From: Candidatus Izemoplasmatales bacterium
Lineage (GTDB): Bacteria > Bacillota_I > Bacilli_A > Izemoplasmatales > Hujiaoplasmataceae
Assembly (NCBI GenBank): GCA_028691315.1
Contig: JAQUZN010000002.1
Coordinates: forward strand, 1 to 64,000
DNA: 64,000 nt
Direction of reading: 5' to 3'
The notes beneath the pieces are model-generated. The model was not told where the DNA came from. It searched no databases and was given only the letters and a program-made list of their open reading frames with translations. This document shows, piece after piece, positions 8,358 through 17,011 of the stretch (position 1 is its first letter; every line of letters starts with the position of its first letter). The position numbers and the translations under genes are program-made.

Positions 8358-8957
8358 TTACTTGTTATAAAGTTCAACGATTAAGTTTTCTTTAATTTCT
8401 GGTAAAATTTCGCTTCTTTCAGGTAAACGTAAGTAAGTAGAACTATTAGTATTGTCATCAAATGAAATGAATTCAAGACGGCTGATAACACCCTCTAAAG
8501 CTGCTTTAATTACGACTAAATCCTTAGAAGTTTCTTTTATTGAAATTACTTGACCTGGTTTAACTCTCATGGATGGAATTGAAGCTTTTCTTCCATCTAA
8601 TAAGATATGACCATGGTTTACAAGTTGTCTTGCTTGTTGTCTTGTTTTAGCAAATCCAGAACGGTATACAAGATTATCGATTCTTGATTCTAGTAAGAAC
8701 AAGAAGTTTGCACCTTGTTTTCCTTCCATTTTCTTTGCTTCATTAAATGTTTTGCGGAATTGTTTTTCGTTTACGCCATAAGTATATCTTACGCGTTGTT
8801 TTTCTTGTAACTGAACACCATACTCAGATTGTTTTGAACGTTTTTGCCCGTGTTGACCAGGAGCATAAGGACGTTTGTTTAATTCTTTTCCTGTTTCAGA
8901 TACTGAGTAGCCTAAACGACGGCTAACTTTCCAATCTGATCCTGTAAATCTTGACAT
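8358..8957 (-). CDS. rpsD: 30S ribosomal protein S4
   Basis: A 199-aa primary 16S rRNA-binding protein. N-terminal MSRFTGSDWKVSRRLG and PYAPGQHG and the S4 RNA-binding domain (ESRIDNLVYRSGFAKTRQQARQLVNHGHI) are clear. As in many Firmicutes the gene stands alone with a long 5' leader, where S4 represses its own translation. A TAGGAGGATTAT-type ribosome site precedes the ATG. Confidence 0.97.
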   Translation of the reverse strand: MSRFTGSDWKVSRRLGYSVSETGKELNKRPYAPGQHGQKRSKQSEYGVQLQEKQRVRYTYGVNEKQFRKTFNEAKKMEGKQGANFLFLLESRIDNLVYRSGFAKTRQQARQLVNHGHILLDGRKASIPSMRVKPGQVISIKETSKDLVVIKAALEGVISRLEFISFDDNTNSSTYLRLPERSEILPEIKENLIVELYNK

Positions 8958-9123
8958 ATATAATCCTCCTATATATTATTACGTGTAACAATGAGGAGCT
9001 TCTAAATTCGATAACGTGATTGTTTAAATGGTTTCTTGTTAAGCAGTTAACAATACTACCAAACCTTATAGGAACAATCGCTATCTAACGATTTAAAAAC
9101 AACTGCTTTTTATTACATGCGCA
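8958..9123 (-). promoter_or_regulatory. rpsD leader (S4 autoregulatory leader candidate)
   Basis: About 165 untranslated bases lie between the strong promoter at 9130 and rpsD. Length and position match the Firmicutes S4 leader, a structured mRNA element bound by S4. Complementary stretches are present (for example GGAGC/GCTCC-like and AACAATC/GATTGTT-like arms), but I have not derived the full fold. Confidence 0.6.
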
Positions 9124-9129
9124 CAGAAT

Positions 9130-9158
9130 ATTATACCTTACTACCTAAAGAATGTCAA
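9130..9158 (-). promoter_or_regulatory. Promoter of rpsD
   Basis: On the minus strand TTGACA (9158-9153), 17 bases, TATAAT (9135-9130): a consensus sigma-A promoter. The -35 lies inside the last codons of the upstream fRMsr gene. Confidence 0.9.
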
Positions 9159-9624
9159 CTAAAAGATTTACAGCCGATTCAAGCGTTTTTTGATCAGTTT
9201 CATCAAATCGATTTAAGCTGTGGCTGTCAATATCTAAGACACCAAATAACTTGTTATTTTTATAGATAGGTACAACAATTTCTGACATCGTTTTGGACTC
9301 ACAGGCAATGTGTCCTTCAAATTCGAGAACATTCGGCACGAGGATGGTTTGATTTTTGGTGGCGCTTGTCCCACAAACCCCTTTTCCGAGTTCAATTTCA
9401 ACACAAGCTGGTTTTCCTTGAAATGGGCCTAAATATAATTTTTTACCGTCATAAAGATAAAAGCCAACCCAAGAAATATCATCAAAAAAGTCATGAATGA
9501 TAGCTGCCATATTTGATATATTTGAGATGTAATGAAGTTTTAAATCTAGATAACCACGAACATAGTCTAAAAATAATTTGTTGTTTTCTTCCCGACTAGT
9601 ATCTGTAATAATTCTTTCGTACAT
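9145..9624 (-). CDS. msrC: GAF-domain free methionine-(R)-sulfoxide reductase
   Basis: A 159-aa single GAF domain that reduces free methionine-R-sulfoxide. The three cysteines that mark the fRMsr family are present: one in GKPAC, one in GVCG and one in HIAC. WVGFYL and LDIDSHSLNRF are also typical. The ATG at 9624 is chosen because the upstream in-frame GTG lies within the GGGTGA ribosome site. Its 3' end carries the -35 of the rpsD promoter. Function is supported by the full cysteine set. Confidence 0.88.
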   Translation of the reverse strand: MYERIITDTSREENNKLFLDYVRGYLDLKLHYISNISNMAAIIHDFFDDISWVGFYLYDGKKLYLGPFQGKPACVEIELGKGVCGTSATKNQTILVPNVLEFEGHIACESKTMSEIVVPIYKNNKLFGVLDIDSHSLNRFDETDQKTLESAVNLLVDIL

Positions 9625-9711
9625 ATAAATCACCCGGATTATTATAAAATAATTTCACGAAATAAACAACATTTATGATAAAATATCTATAAGATATCAG
9701 TGAGGGAACAT

Positions 9712-10938
9712 ATGTTTGAAGGAATTTTGGTGCGTTATGGGGATTTAACTTTAAAAGGAAAAAATCAAAAATATTTTATTCGTGCTGTCAATGAACTATT
9801 GTTAGAGAAATTAGCGGGCCTTGATGTCATTTTTGATTTAAAGCATGATCGCGCATATATCTACTTACAAGACGTTCCATATGAAAAAGTAGTAGAAAGA
9901 CTCCATTATGTGACAGGAGTATACTCATTTAGCCTAATCTCAAAATGTGCAAAAGATTTAGATGAAATTAGTCAAATAGCAATCAAGATGATTGAAATGG
10001 AGACAAAAAAAGTTGTCACTTCGTTTAAAGTTGAGACAAAACGCGCAGATAAAAACTTCCCATCGACTTCGATGGAAATATCTCGTAAAATATCAGTCCT
10101 TATTTTACGACAGGCTCCATTCCTAACAGTTGATGTTCATAATCCTGAATTTACATTAAATGTTGAAATAAGACAAGAGGCTGCTTACATATATACACAT
10201 CAAATTAAAGGCTTAGGTGGTTATCCAACCCCAATGGGAGGGAAAGCACTTGTACTGTTAAGCGGAGGAATTGATTCGCCTGTCGCAACATTTTTAGCAA
10301 TAAAAAAAGGATTACAGGTCGAATGTATTCATTTTGAATCAACACCAATGACACCAATTGAATCTGCTCAGAAAGTGATAGATTTAGTAAAAGTATTGTC
10401 TAAATATGCACTTCACAATCAAATTAAAGTTCATTTTGTTCCTTTTACAAAAATCCATGAATCAATCTTACAGTATATTCCTGAACCATATACAATAACG
10501 ATTATGCGTAGAATGATGATTCGCATTGCAACGCACCTAAAGAACCGTCGAGATGCTGATGCAATTATTACTGGAGATTCAATTGGACAAGTTGCTTCAC
10601 AAACATTAGAAAGCATGTCTTGTATTACGGAAGTCACTAATTCTCTAATTATTAGGCCGCTTGCAACCTATGACAAATTGGATATTATGAATATTGCAAG
10701 AAATATTGGTACGCTAGATATTTCTAATCGTCCTTTTTCTGATTGTTGCACGATCTATGTGCCTATTTCTCCAGCGATTAGACCACAAACCAAAACTGCT
10801 AGAAGATACGAAGAAGCTTTTGACTATGAAACGTTAGTCAATGAAGCAGTTGCTAACACCGTTATGTTAACAGTGCATAGTGATGATGAAATCGATTTAG
10901 CTTCAAAAGGATTTACGATTAAAGAGGTGTTAGGTTGA
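9712..10938 (+). CDS. thiI: tRNA 4-thiouridine synthetase ThiI
   Basis: A 408-aa enzyme that adenylates U8 of tRNA and transfers sulfur; in some bacteria it also supplies sulfur for thiamine. Domain order: N-terminal ferredoxin-like region, THUMP (about 60-165), PP-loop ATP pyrophosphatase with SGGIDSPVA (about 183). The conserved Cys of DCCTIYVP (about 345) is present, but the C-terminal rhodanese domain of the E. coli protein is absent, as in Bacillus-type short ThiI, so sulfur must come from a separate cysteine desulfurase. ATG 9712 follows GAGGGA. Its TGA overlaps the TTG start of the next frame. Confidence 0.95.
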   Translation: MFEGILVRYGDLTLKGKNQKYFIRAVNELLLEKLAGLDVIFDLKHDRAYIYLQDVPYEKVVERLHYVTGVYSFSLISKCAKDLDEISQIAIKMIEMETKKVVTSFKVETKRADKNFPSTSMEISRKISVLILRQAPFLTVDVHNPEFTLNVEIRQEAAYIYTHQIKGLGGYPTPMGGKALVLLSGGIDSPVATFLAIKKGLQVECIHFESTPMTPIESAQKVIDLVKVLSKYALHNQIKVHFVPFTKIHESILQYIPEPYTITIMRRMMIRIATHLKNRRDADAIITGDSIGQVASQTLESMSCITEVTNSLIIRPLATYDKLDIMNIARNIGTLDISNRPFSDCCTIYVPISPAIRPQTKTARRYEEAFDYETLVNEAVANTVMLTVHSDDEIDLASKGFTIKEVLG

Positions 10939-13229
10939 AAACACTTAAGTCCGAAAGACTTCTTCTACGTTCTTGGGTAAAAGAAGATGTCAACGATTTG
11001 TTTGACTACGCAAAACTAGATACTGTAGGGCCTTTTGCTGGATGGAAGCCGCATGAATCTATAGCGGAATCAATGGAAGTCATCGACAAATTTATTGTTT
11101 CAGATGATGTTTGGGCAATTGAACTCAAAGAAACAAGGAAAGTGATTGGATCAATTGGGCTTCATCAGCGAATATCAGTACAAGGTGAAATCGTATATGA
11201 AATGGGTTACGTCCTTTCTACCCCCTATGAAGGAAAAGGGCTGATGACTGAAGCGGTAAAGAAAGTGATGGCTTATGCTTTTCTCGAAAAAGACATTGCA
11301 TTAATTAAAGTTGCTCATTTTCTTGGAAATGATAAATCAAGAAGAGTAATCGAAAAATGTGGATTTGTTTACGAAAAGGATGGAAGTCATCAATCACACG
11401 CGTATGGTCCAAAACTATCAAAAGTATATTTTTTAACACAATCACAATATATAAAAAACGGAGGAATTAATATGTACACATGGGACTTATCACCACTCTA
11501 TAAGGGTTTTGAAGACGAGTTATATTTACATGATTTAAAAAAATTCGATTTATTTATCGAGGAATTAGTTAAAGAAGAAAGTTCTCTTGATTCGACAGAA
11601 AACGCTGAAGTAAAATTAGTTCATTTTTTACGCAAGGAAATCGAATTTAATACGCTAGCAGATAGGCTGATTGTTTTCATTTCTTTAACTGAAGCAACTG
11701 ACTCTACCAATCAAGTTGCGATTAAAGCACTTAACCATTTACAAAACAAGTTTACAGAGCTAACAAAACTAGGAACTTTGTTTAAAAAATGGCTAGTTCA
11801 AGTGAAAGACTTAGATCAAATTATCGAACACAATGCATTTTTAAAAGAACATGAATTTTATATAAAAGAAAACAGAACATATGCAACTCACTTACTAGAT
11901 GATAAATCAGAAATATTAATTTCGAAACTAAGACAAACTGGTTCAACTTCTTGGACCAGACTTCAATCGTTATTAACATCGACAGTAGCAGTCAATTATG
12001 ATGGCAAAGAAATAACATTATCTGAAGTAAGAAATCTTGCATATGAAAAAGACGCTGAAGTTCGAAAAAATGCGTATTTTGCAGAACTTGCTGCATATAA
12101 GAAAATTGAACAATCCATTTCATTTTCACTAAACTCAATTAAAGGTGAAGTGAATACATTATCAGAAATAAGAGGATTCGCGTCACCTTTAGATCAAGCT
12201 TTAGAGCAATCAAGAATGAAAAGAGCAACTCTAGACGTGATGATTTCGACGATGGAAGAATATTTACCTATTTTTCGTCAATACTTAAAACGAAAAGGAG
12301 AATTATTAGGGCACAAAAATGGTCTCCCTTTTTATGATTTATTTGCCCCTATTGGTTCTGTAGATAAATCTTTTACAGTTGAAGAAGCCAATCTTTACAT
12401 TCTTCAAAACTTTAAAACATTTAGTAATCGCTTATACGAAATGGCCAATACAGCATTTAAAGATCACTGGGTTGATTACTATCCCAAAAAGGGAAAAGTT
12501 GGTGGAGCATTTTGTGCAAATATCCATTCAATAAAGGCTTCTAGAGTTCTCCATAATTTTACAGGTGTCTTTGGAGATGTCATTACACTAGCCCATGAAC
12601 TTGGTCATGCTTATCATGGAGAAGCAATTTTCACTGAATCACTGTTAAACGCTGAATATACAATGCCTGTTGCCGAAACAGCTTCGACTTTCTGTGAAAC
12701 AATTGTCAATAAAGCCGCTTTAGGTGATGCTTCAACAGTAGAAGAGAAAATCTATTTATTAGAGTCATCTATTCAAGATTACACACAAGTAATTGTTGAC
12801 ATAATGAGTCGTTTCTTATTTGAAAAAAGTGTTTTTGAAGGAAGAAAAGAAACGGTATTTGATGAAAACGAATTAAAAGAAATGATGCTTGACGCACAGA
12901 AAAAAACCTATGGAGATGGCTTGGATAATGAATTCCTTCATCCGTATATGTGGGCATGTAAATCACATTATTACAGCGGAAGTTTAAGTTATTATAATTT
13001 TCCATATGCATTTGGACTTTTATTTGCAAAAGGCTTATATGCAAAATATCTTCAAAACAAAGAAACATTTGTTCCTTTATACGATAAATTACTTAGTGCA
13101 ACTGGCAAAAACACAGTAGAAGACGCTGCTATGATTGCTGGAATCGATGTTACAGATAAAGCATTTTGGAAAGGCTCCTTAGATTTAATTAAAGAGGATA
13201 TTGATTTATTTCTTGAATTGACAAAATAA
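10935..13229 (+). CDS. GNAT acetyltransferase frame continuous with oligoendopeptidase F
   Basis: One uninterrupted 764-codon frame joins two families. Residues 1 to about 175 form a RimJ/RimL-type GNAT acetyltransferase (ERLLLRSW start, YVLSTPYEGKGLMTEAV acetyl-CoA site, NDKSRRVIEKCGF). Residues 180-764 are a full-length PepF. The TTG start follows AGAGGTG and overlaps thiI by four bases. The linker SQYIKNGGIN is encoded by bases that include a good GGAGG ribosome site placed before an internal ATG at 11472. Either a fused protein is made, or a lost GNAT stop codon leaves PepF also translated from its own start. GNAT-PepF fusions are not a usual architecture. Confidence 0.7.
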   Translation: MKTLKSERLLLRSWVKEDVNDLFDYAKLDTVGPFAGWKPHESIAESMEVIDKFIVSDDVWAIELKETRKVIGSIGLHQRISVQGEIVYEMGYVLSTPYEGKGLMTEAVKKVMAYAFLEKDIALIKVAHFLGNDKSRRVIEKCGFVYEKDGSHQSHAYGPKLSKVYFLTQSQYIKNGGINMYTWDLSPLYKGFEDELYLHDLKKFDLFIEELVKEESSLDSTENAEVKLVHFLRKEIEFNTLADRLIVFISLTEATDSTNQVAIKALNHLQNKFTELTKLGTLFKKWLVQVKDLDQIIEHNAFLKEHEFYIKENRTYATHLLDDKSEILISKLRQTGSTSWTRLQSLLTSTVAVNYDGKEITLSEVRNLAYEKDAEVRKNAYFAELAAYKKIEQSISFSLNSIKGEVNTLSEIRGFASPLDQALEQSRMKRATLDVMISTMEEYLPIFRQYLKRKGELLGHKNGLPFYDLFAPIGSVDKSFTVEEANLYILQNFKTFSNRLYEMANTAFKDHWVDYYPKKGKVGGAFCANIHSIKASRVLHNFTGVFGDVITLAHELGHAYHGEAIFTESLLNAEYTMPVAETASTFCETIVNKAALGDASTVEEKIYLLESSIQDYTQVIVDIMSRFLFEKSVFEGRKETVFDENELKEMMLDAQKKTYGDGLDNEFLHPYMWACKSHYYSGSLSYYNFPYAFGLLFAKGLYAKYLQNKETFVPLYDKLLSATGKNTVEDAAMIAGIDVTDKAFWKGSLDLIKEDIDLFLELTK
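11459..11474 (+). promoter_or_regulatory. Internal ribosome-binding site and ATG for PepF
   Basis: CGGAGGAATTAATATG: a near-ideal Shine-Dalgarno seven bases before an ATG, inside the continuous GNAT-PepF frame. It is the normal N-terminus of PepF (MYTWDLSPLYKG). Confidence 0.75.
11472..13229 (+). CDS. pepF: Oligoendopeptidase F (M3B metallopeptidase)
   Basis: Starting from the internal ATG this is a 585-aa protein, close to the usual 600 of PepF, a cytosolic zinc oligopeptidase acting on peptides of about 7-17 residues. The zinc motif HELGH is seen in TLAHELGHAYHGE, with the downstream Glu region NAEYTMPVAETASTF; the C-terminal YYSGSLSYYNFPYAFGLLFAKGL is conserved in the family. The N-terminal WDLSPLYKGF is the standard PepF start, which supports independent initiation although the frame is open to the GNAT domain upstream. 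Confidence 0.88.
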   Translation: MYTWDLSPLYKGFEDELYLHDLKKFDLFIEELVKEESSLDSTENAEVKLVHFLRKEIEFNTLADRLIVFISLTEATDSTNQVAIKALNHLQNKFTELTKLGTLFKKWLVQVKDLDQIIEHNAFLKEHEFYIKENRTYATHLLDDKSEILISKLRQTGSTSWTRLQSLLTSTVAVNYDGKEITLSEVRNLAYEKDAEVRKNAYFAELAAYKKIEQSISFSLNSIKGEVNTLSEIRGFASPLDQALEQSRMKRATLDVMISTMEEYLPIFRQYLKRKGELLGHKNGLPFYDLFAPIGSVDKSFTVEEANLYILQNFKTFSNRLYEMANTAFKDHWVDYYPKKGKVGGAFCANIHSIKASRVLHNFTGVFGDVITLAHELGHAYHGEAIFTESLLNAEYTMPVAETASTFCETIVNKAALGDASTVEEKIYLLESSIQDYTQVIVDIMSRFLFEKSVFEGRKETVFDENELKEMMLDAQKKTYGDGLDNEFLHPYMWACKSHYYSGSLSYYNFPYAFGLLFAKGLYAKYLQNKETFVPLYDKLLSATGKNTVEDAAMIAGIDVTDKAFWKGSLDLIKEDIDLFLELTK

Positions 13230-13300
13230 TTTTGTAAATCTCCAACAAAACCTATTGCTCATTTGTTTACATTAATGAATAAGTAGGAGGATACTAAAAT

Positions 13301-15304
13301 ATGAAATTAACCATTTCTTTAAAACGTTTTATTACATTAGCTTTATTAGTGTTTTTATCACTAGGTTTATCTGCGTGTCAAAATTCTACTATAACAACAC
13401 AACTTCCTAGTCCTGATAGTGTTGGGAATTTTAGTAGTTATGATGAATTAAAGACTTATCTATCGAGTTACTATGAAAAACAATCATCAACTGGGCAATT
13501 CCTTTACCGAAATTCTGGTTTGCTTTATTCTGATGCAGCTGTTAATGAAGGTATCACAGCCACAATGTCAACTGGATCAGCTGAAGTTAGTACAACTGAG
13601 AAATCTCACAGTGAAACAAATAATCAGGTGGATGGGGTAGCAGAAAGTGATACAATCTTAACGGATGGGAATTATATTTATGTTACATCCAATACTCATT
13701 TTTATATTATTGATGCAGAATCCTTACAAATCGTATTTTCATACACTTATGAAAATGGATACTTAGTTGGCATGTATCTATATAATAACAAAGTCGTTGT
13801 CATTTCTAGCGAATACCAATATGCTGATACAAATGATGATACATTGGAAAAAAATAGTTACTGGTACTCATATAGCTATGGATTAAGAGTTAATGTATTT
13901 GATATAGCTGATATAGAGCATGTTACTATTTCTAAATCCTTATATTTTGATAGTTCATCATTAGTGGATTCAAGAATGATTGATGGTAATTTATATTTAG
14001 TACTTGATAATTACGAAATTTATTATGGGTTTACTGAAAACCATTTTGTTCCAGAATATAAAGATTCAACTATTTGTGATGAGACAATTCAATTAAGTGC
14101 ACAAAACATCTACTACATGCCAAATGATAACGATTCTTTTGGATATTTATTGCTTGTATCTTTAAATGTAGAAGATCAAGAAGCTGCGAATGTGAAAGCA
14201 TACTTAGGTAGTTCATATCAGATTTATATGAGCGCAAACAATTTATACACAATTATCTACCGTTATTACTATGATGAAGAAACATTATCATATAATCAAG
14301 ATACATATATTTTACGTTTCGCAGTTACTGATAGCGGTCTAGAGTATCAAGCTTGTGGTAAAATATCGGGTAGTCCTTTAAATCAATTTTCAATGGACGA
14401 ATACGATGGTGTTTTCCGAATTGCAACAACAGAGTATATTTGGAATTATAATACAGTTACAATTCAAGATGCTTCAAATACAACCTCTACAGTTGATTCT
14501 GCGACTGTAGAAGCGAATGATACAGTAATTAACAAAGTATTTTTACTAGACTGTACTTCAATTGATTCAATGACTCTTCTAGGACAAACTGCAAATCTTG
14601 GAAAACCTGGAGAAAGAATTTATGCAGTTCGATATGACAATGGAATTGCTTATGTAGTTACATTCGTTAATACCGATCCGTTATATAAACTTGATTTAAG
14701 TGATCCAACGAACCCCGTTGTTGTCGGAGAATTATATGAAGAAGGAGTATCTGATTACTTACATATCATTAACGACTCCTTATTACTAGGAATTGGTCGA
14801 CAAGCTGAAACTAACGTTGAAGGCCGAACATCTTTTACTGGTGTAAAAGTGTCATTATACAATACATCTGGTGAAGTAATGGAATCGATAGCTACTTATT
14901 TTGTCGAAGGTGTTTATTCTTATTCACCAGTAACTTATGACTCCAAAGCATTTGTCAGTTATCAACCAGTAGGGGAAGATTTCATGTATGTTGTGATCCC
15001 AATCTATGAATGGTCTTATAACTATGAATCTTATTCACAAAGCGCTTATGTATTTAAAGTATATTTAAGTGGAGATTTAGAATTAGTCACGAAATTAACA
15101 AACTATGTTGAAGATTCTGAAAATCCTGATTACTACGGTTATGATTCTATTGAAAGAACAATTATTATCGAAAATTACATTTATACTGTTTCTTATTCTA
15201 AGATTCAAATGTATGATATGAACGATAATTTTAGTGTTCAAGAATCGACGGCTTTGGAAGCTGATTACTATATTTATTTTTATGGTACAGGGCTTGCTGA
15301 CTAA
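13301..15304 (+). CDS. Beta-propeller domain lipoprotein
   Basis: A 667-aa lipoprotein: lysines, hydrophobic segment and lipobox LSAC near residue 26, then a Ser/Thr/Gln-rich linker. The body matches the secreted beta-propeller family (Beta_propel): NNQVDGVAESDTILTDGNYIY at the start of the propeller, repeated blades with VYVTSNTHFYIID, RVNVFDIAD, GERIYAVRYDNGIAYVVTF and the TDPLYKLDLSDPTNPVVVGEL blade. It is exposed on the outer face of the membrane. Function of this family is unknown; a scaffold or binding role is likely. It follows TAGGAGGAT and ends before a strong terminator, so it is a single-gene unit. Confidence 0.85.
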   Translation: MKLTISLKRFITLALLVFLSLGLSACQNSTITTQLPSPDSVGNFSSYDELKTYLSSYYEKQSSTGQFLYRNSGLLYSDAAVNEGITATMSTGSAEVSTTEKSHSETNNQVDGVAESDTILTDGNYIYVTSNTHFYIIDAESLQIVFSYTYENGYLVGMYLYNNKVVVISSEYQYADTNDDTLEKNSYWYSYSYGLRVNVFDIADIEHVTISKSLYFDSSSLVDSRMIDGNLYLVLDNYEIYYGFTENHFVPEYKDSTICDETIQLSAQNIYYMPNDNDSFGYLLLVSLNVEDQEAANVKAYLGSSYQIYMSANNLYTIIYRYYYDEETLSYNQDTYILRFAVTDSGLEYQACGKISGSPLNQFSMDEYDGVFRIATTEYIWNYNTVTIQDASNTTSTVDSATVEANDTVINKVFLLDCTSIDSMTLLGQTANLGKPGERIYAVRYDNGIAYVVTFVNTDPLYKLDLSDPTNPVVVGELYEEGVSDYLHIINDSLLLGIGRQAETNVEGRTSFTGVKVSLYNTSGEVMESIATYFVEGVYSYSPVTYDSKAFVSYQPVGEDFMYVVIPIYEWSYNYESYSQSAYVFKVYLSGDLELVTKLTNYVEDSENPDYYGYDSIERTIIIENYIYTVSYSKIQMYDMNDNFSVQESTALEADYYIYFYGTGLAD

Positions 15305-15360
15305 TAATTAAAATTTCGAAAGAATATAATGATTCCCTAATAGATATTTCCCTTATATCA

Positions 15361-15397
15361 AGAAGTGAAGGCTAAATCCTTCACTTCTTTTTTTTGA
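15361..15397 (+). terminator. Terminator of the beta-propeller gene
   Basis: AGAAGTGAAGG and CCTTCACTTCT (11 bp) pair around CTAAAT, followed by eight T. A TATAAT at 15404-15409 just after it may serve the next gene. Confidence 0.93.
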
Positions 15398-15425
15398 ATA
15401 TGATATAATTATAGTAGGTGATAAA

Positions 15426-16148
15426 GTGATTAGATCTCTAACAAACGAAAAAATAAAACATGTGCTTAAATTAAAAGATAAAAAATATCGCCAAGAATAT
15501 GGTGAATTCGTTGTCGAAGGAACGCATCTAATTGAGGAGGCGATTGCTTTTGGGTTATGTAAATTCATATTTTCATTAACAGAAAATTCACCTTATCCTG
15601 TGGAAACATTACAGGTATCTATTGAAGTAATGAAAAAAATGAGTAACTTAACAACTTCACCAGGAATGATTGCGATTTGCTCGATTCAAGTATCAAATGC
15701 ATTAACAGATAAAATTTTAATTTTAGATGGGGTTCAAGACCCCGGAAATTTAGGTACTTTAATTCGAAGCGCTTCTGCATTTGGATTCCGAACAATTCTA
15801 GTTCAAAATAGTGTTGACCTATACAATCCTAAAGTGTTAAGAAGTACTCAAGGCGGAATTTTTAAAATTAATTACAGAGAAATTGATATTGAAAAATTTA
15901 TGAATGAACACCAAGAAATTCATTTTATTGGAACCGACTTAGCTTCAGGCATTCCATTTTCAAATGTTCATGCTACCCCCGCCAAAATTGCTTTAATTCT
16001 AGGCAACGAAGGAAGCGGTGTCCAGACTACGATATTAAATAAAACAGCATACAACATAAAAATTGAGATGCAAGATATGGAATCGATAAACGTTGGCGCT
16101 GCTGGGAGTATTTTAATGTATGCTTTTAGTCAGATGAAAGGAATATAA
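15426..16148 (+). CDS. TrmH/SpoU-family RNA 2'-O-methyltransferase
   Basis: A 240-aa SPOUT methyltransferase acting on rRNA or tRNA riboses using SAM. The N-terminal substrate-binding domain (KYRQEYGEFVVEGTHLIEEA) is followed by the three knot motifs: DGVQDPGNLGTLIRSASAFG, LGNEGSGV and MESINVGAAGSILMY. GTG start at 15426 after TAGGTGATA. It overlaps the next gene by one base. It resembles 23S rRNA G2251-type enzymes (RlmB/YsgA group), but the exact target cannot be fixed. Confidence 0.9.
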   Translation: MIRSLTNEKIKHVLKLKDKKYRQEYGEFVVEGTHLIEEAIAFGLCKFIFSLTENSPYPVETLQVSIEVMKKMSNLTTSPGMIAICSIQVSNALTDKILILDGVQDPGNLGTLIRSASAFGFRTILVQNSVDLYNPKVLRSTQGGIFKINYREIDIEKFMNEHQEIHFIGTDLASGIPFSNVHATPAKIALILGNEGSGVQTTILNKTAYNIKIEMQDMESINVGAAGSILMYAFSQMKGI

Positions 16149-16444
16149 TGATGGATTACATTACCGAAGAGAACCGCATCTTTTCTGAAGATGAGTATAA
16201 AAAAATAATAGCAGAAATTACGTTTCCTACTCGAGATTCATCCAGAATGGATATTGATCACGTGTATGTCGACGAATCACATCGTGGGCAAGGCATTGCA
16301 TCACATCTTATGGAACTTGCCTATGCAGAAATTAAATTAAGAGGCAAGAAAATCGTCGCAAAGTGTCCTTATGCAATAAGCTGGTTTAAGAAACATGAAG
16401 AGTATCAAGATATCGTAATTAATGTTAAAACCAAGAAACTCTAG
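16148..16444 (+). CDS. Small GNAT-like N-acetyltransferase (YjdJ/Gcn5-related type)
   Basis: A 98-aa minimal GNAT domain. The acetyl-CoA-binding motif is visible as VYVDESHRGQGIASHLMELA followed by GKKIVAKCPYAISWFKKHEEY, typical of the short YjdJ/YidJ class. The ATG at 16148 overlaps the methyltransferase stop; a second ATG follows directly at 16151. Substrate unknown. Confidence 0.82.
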   Translation: MMDYITEENRIFSEDEYKKIIAEITFPTRDSSRMDIDHVYVDESHRGQGIASHLMELAYAEIKLRGKKIVAKCPYAISWFKKHEEYQDIVINVKTKKL

Positions 16445-16465
16445 CTTATTTTGTGATTTTCTCTC

Positions 16466-16494
16466 TTGAAATGTGCTTCTTATTATGTTATAAT
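16466..16494 (+). promoter_or_regulatory. Promoter of the rimP-nusA-infB operon
   Basis: TTGAAA (16466-16471), 17 bases, TATAAT (16489-16494). Transcription would begin near 16501. Confidence 0.85.
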
Positions 16495-16517
16495 ATCAAT
16501 GCATAAAAAGTTACTTT

Positions 16518-16542
16518 AGAGAGGGTCGGACCCTCTCTTTTT
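16518..16542 (+). terminator. Leader terminator-like hairpin before rimP
   Basis: AGAGAGGG and CCCTCTCT pair around TCGGA and run into five T, only about 20 bases after the predicted start of the operon mRNA. A weak intrinsic terminator in the leader of the Bacillus rimP(ylxS)-nusA operon is known to give NusA autoregulation; this hairpin is placed to do the same. Confidence 0.75.
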
Positions 16543-16562
16543 GATACCTTGAGGTGAAATGA

Positions 16563-16997
16563 ATGAATATAGCACAATTAAAACCACTAATTTTGGCCAA
16601 AGTTGAAGAAACTGGATACATTTTTTACGGGATTGAATTTGTCAAAGAACAAAAAATTGATATTTTAAGAGTTTATATTGATTCAGAAAAAGATATTGTC
16701 GTGGATGATTGTCAAATTGTATCTCAAGCACTGTCAGCTTATCTAGATGAAATTGATCCAATCCCTACTGAATACTATTTGGAAGTTTCATCACCTGGTG
16801 CAGAACGAGAGTTAAGAACAGATAAAGATATTTTAAAGGCAAAAGGGAAATACGTTCATTTAGAAACTTTTGAACAAATGTTAGAAGGCGTTTTATTTGA
16901 AGTATATCCAGAATCCATTATTATTCAGATTAAAGGAAAGAACATTTCAGTAAGTAAAATCGATATTCAAAAAATAAGATTAGCGATAAAATTTTAG
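16563..16997 (+). CDS. rimP: Ribosome maturation factor RimP
   Basis: A 144-aa protein needed for 30S subunit maturation. N-terminal alpha/beta domain (LRVYIDSEKDIVVDDCQIVSQALSAYLDE), then the motif YYLEVSSPGAERELRT that defines the family, then an SH3-like C-terminal barrel. The start follows GAGGTGAAATGA. First gene of the conserved rimP-nusA-ylxR-ylxQ-infB-rbfA operon. Confidence 0.95.
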   Translation: MNIAQLKPLILAKVEETGYIFYGIEFVKEQKIDILRVYIDSEKDIVVDDCQIVSQALSAYLDEIDPIPTEYYLEVSSPGAERELRTDKDILKAKGKYVHLETFEQMLEGVLFEVYPESIIIQIKGKNISVSKIDIQKIRLAIKF

Positions 16998-17011
16998 GAG
17001 AAAATAAGACG

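Noticed and set aside
12769-13068. Antisense open frame inside pepF
   Set aside because: It is a shadow of the coding strand, with low-complexity composition and no ribosome site.
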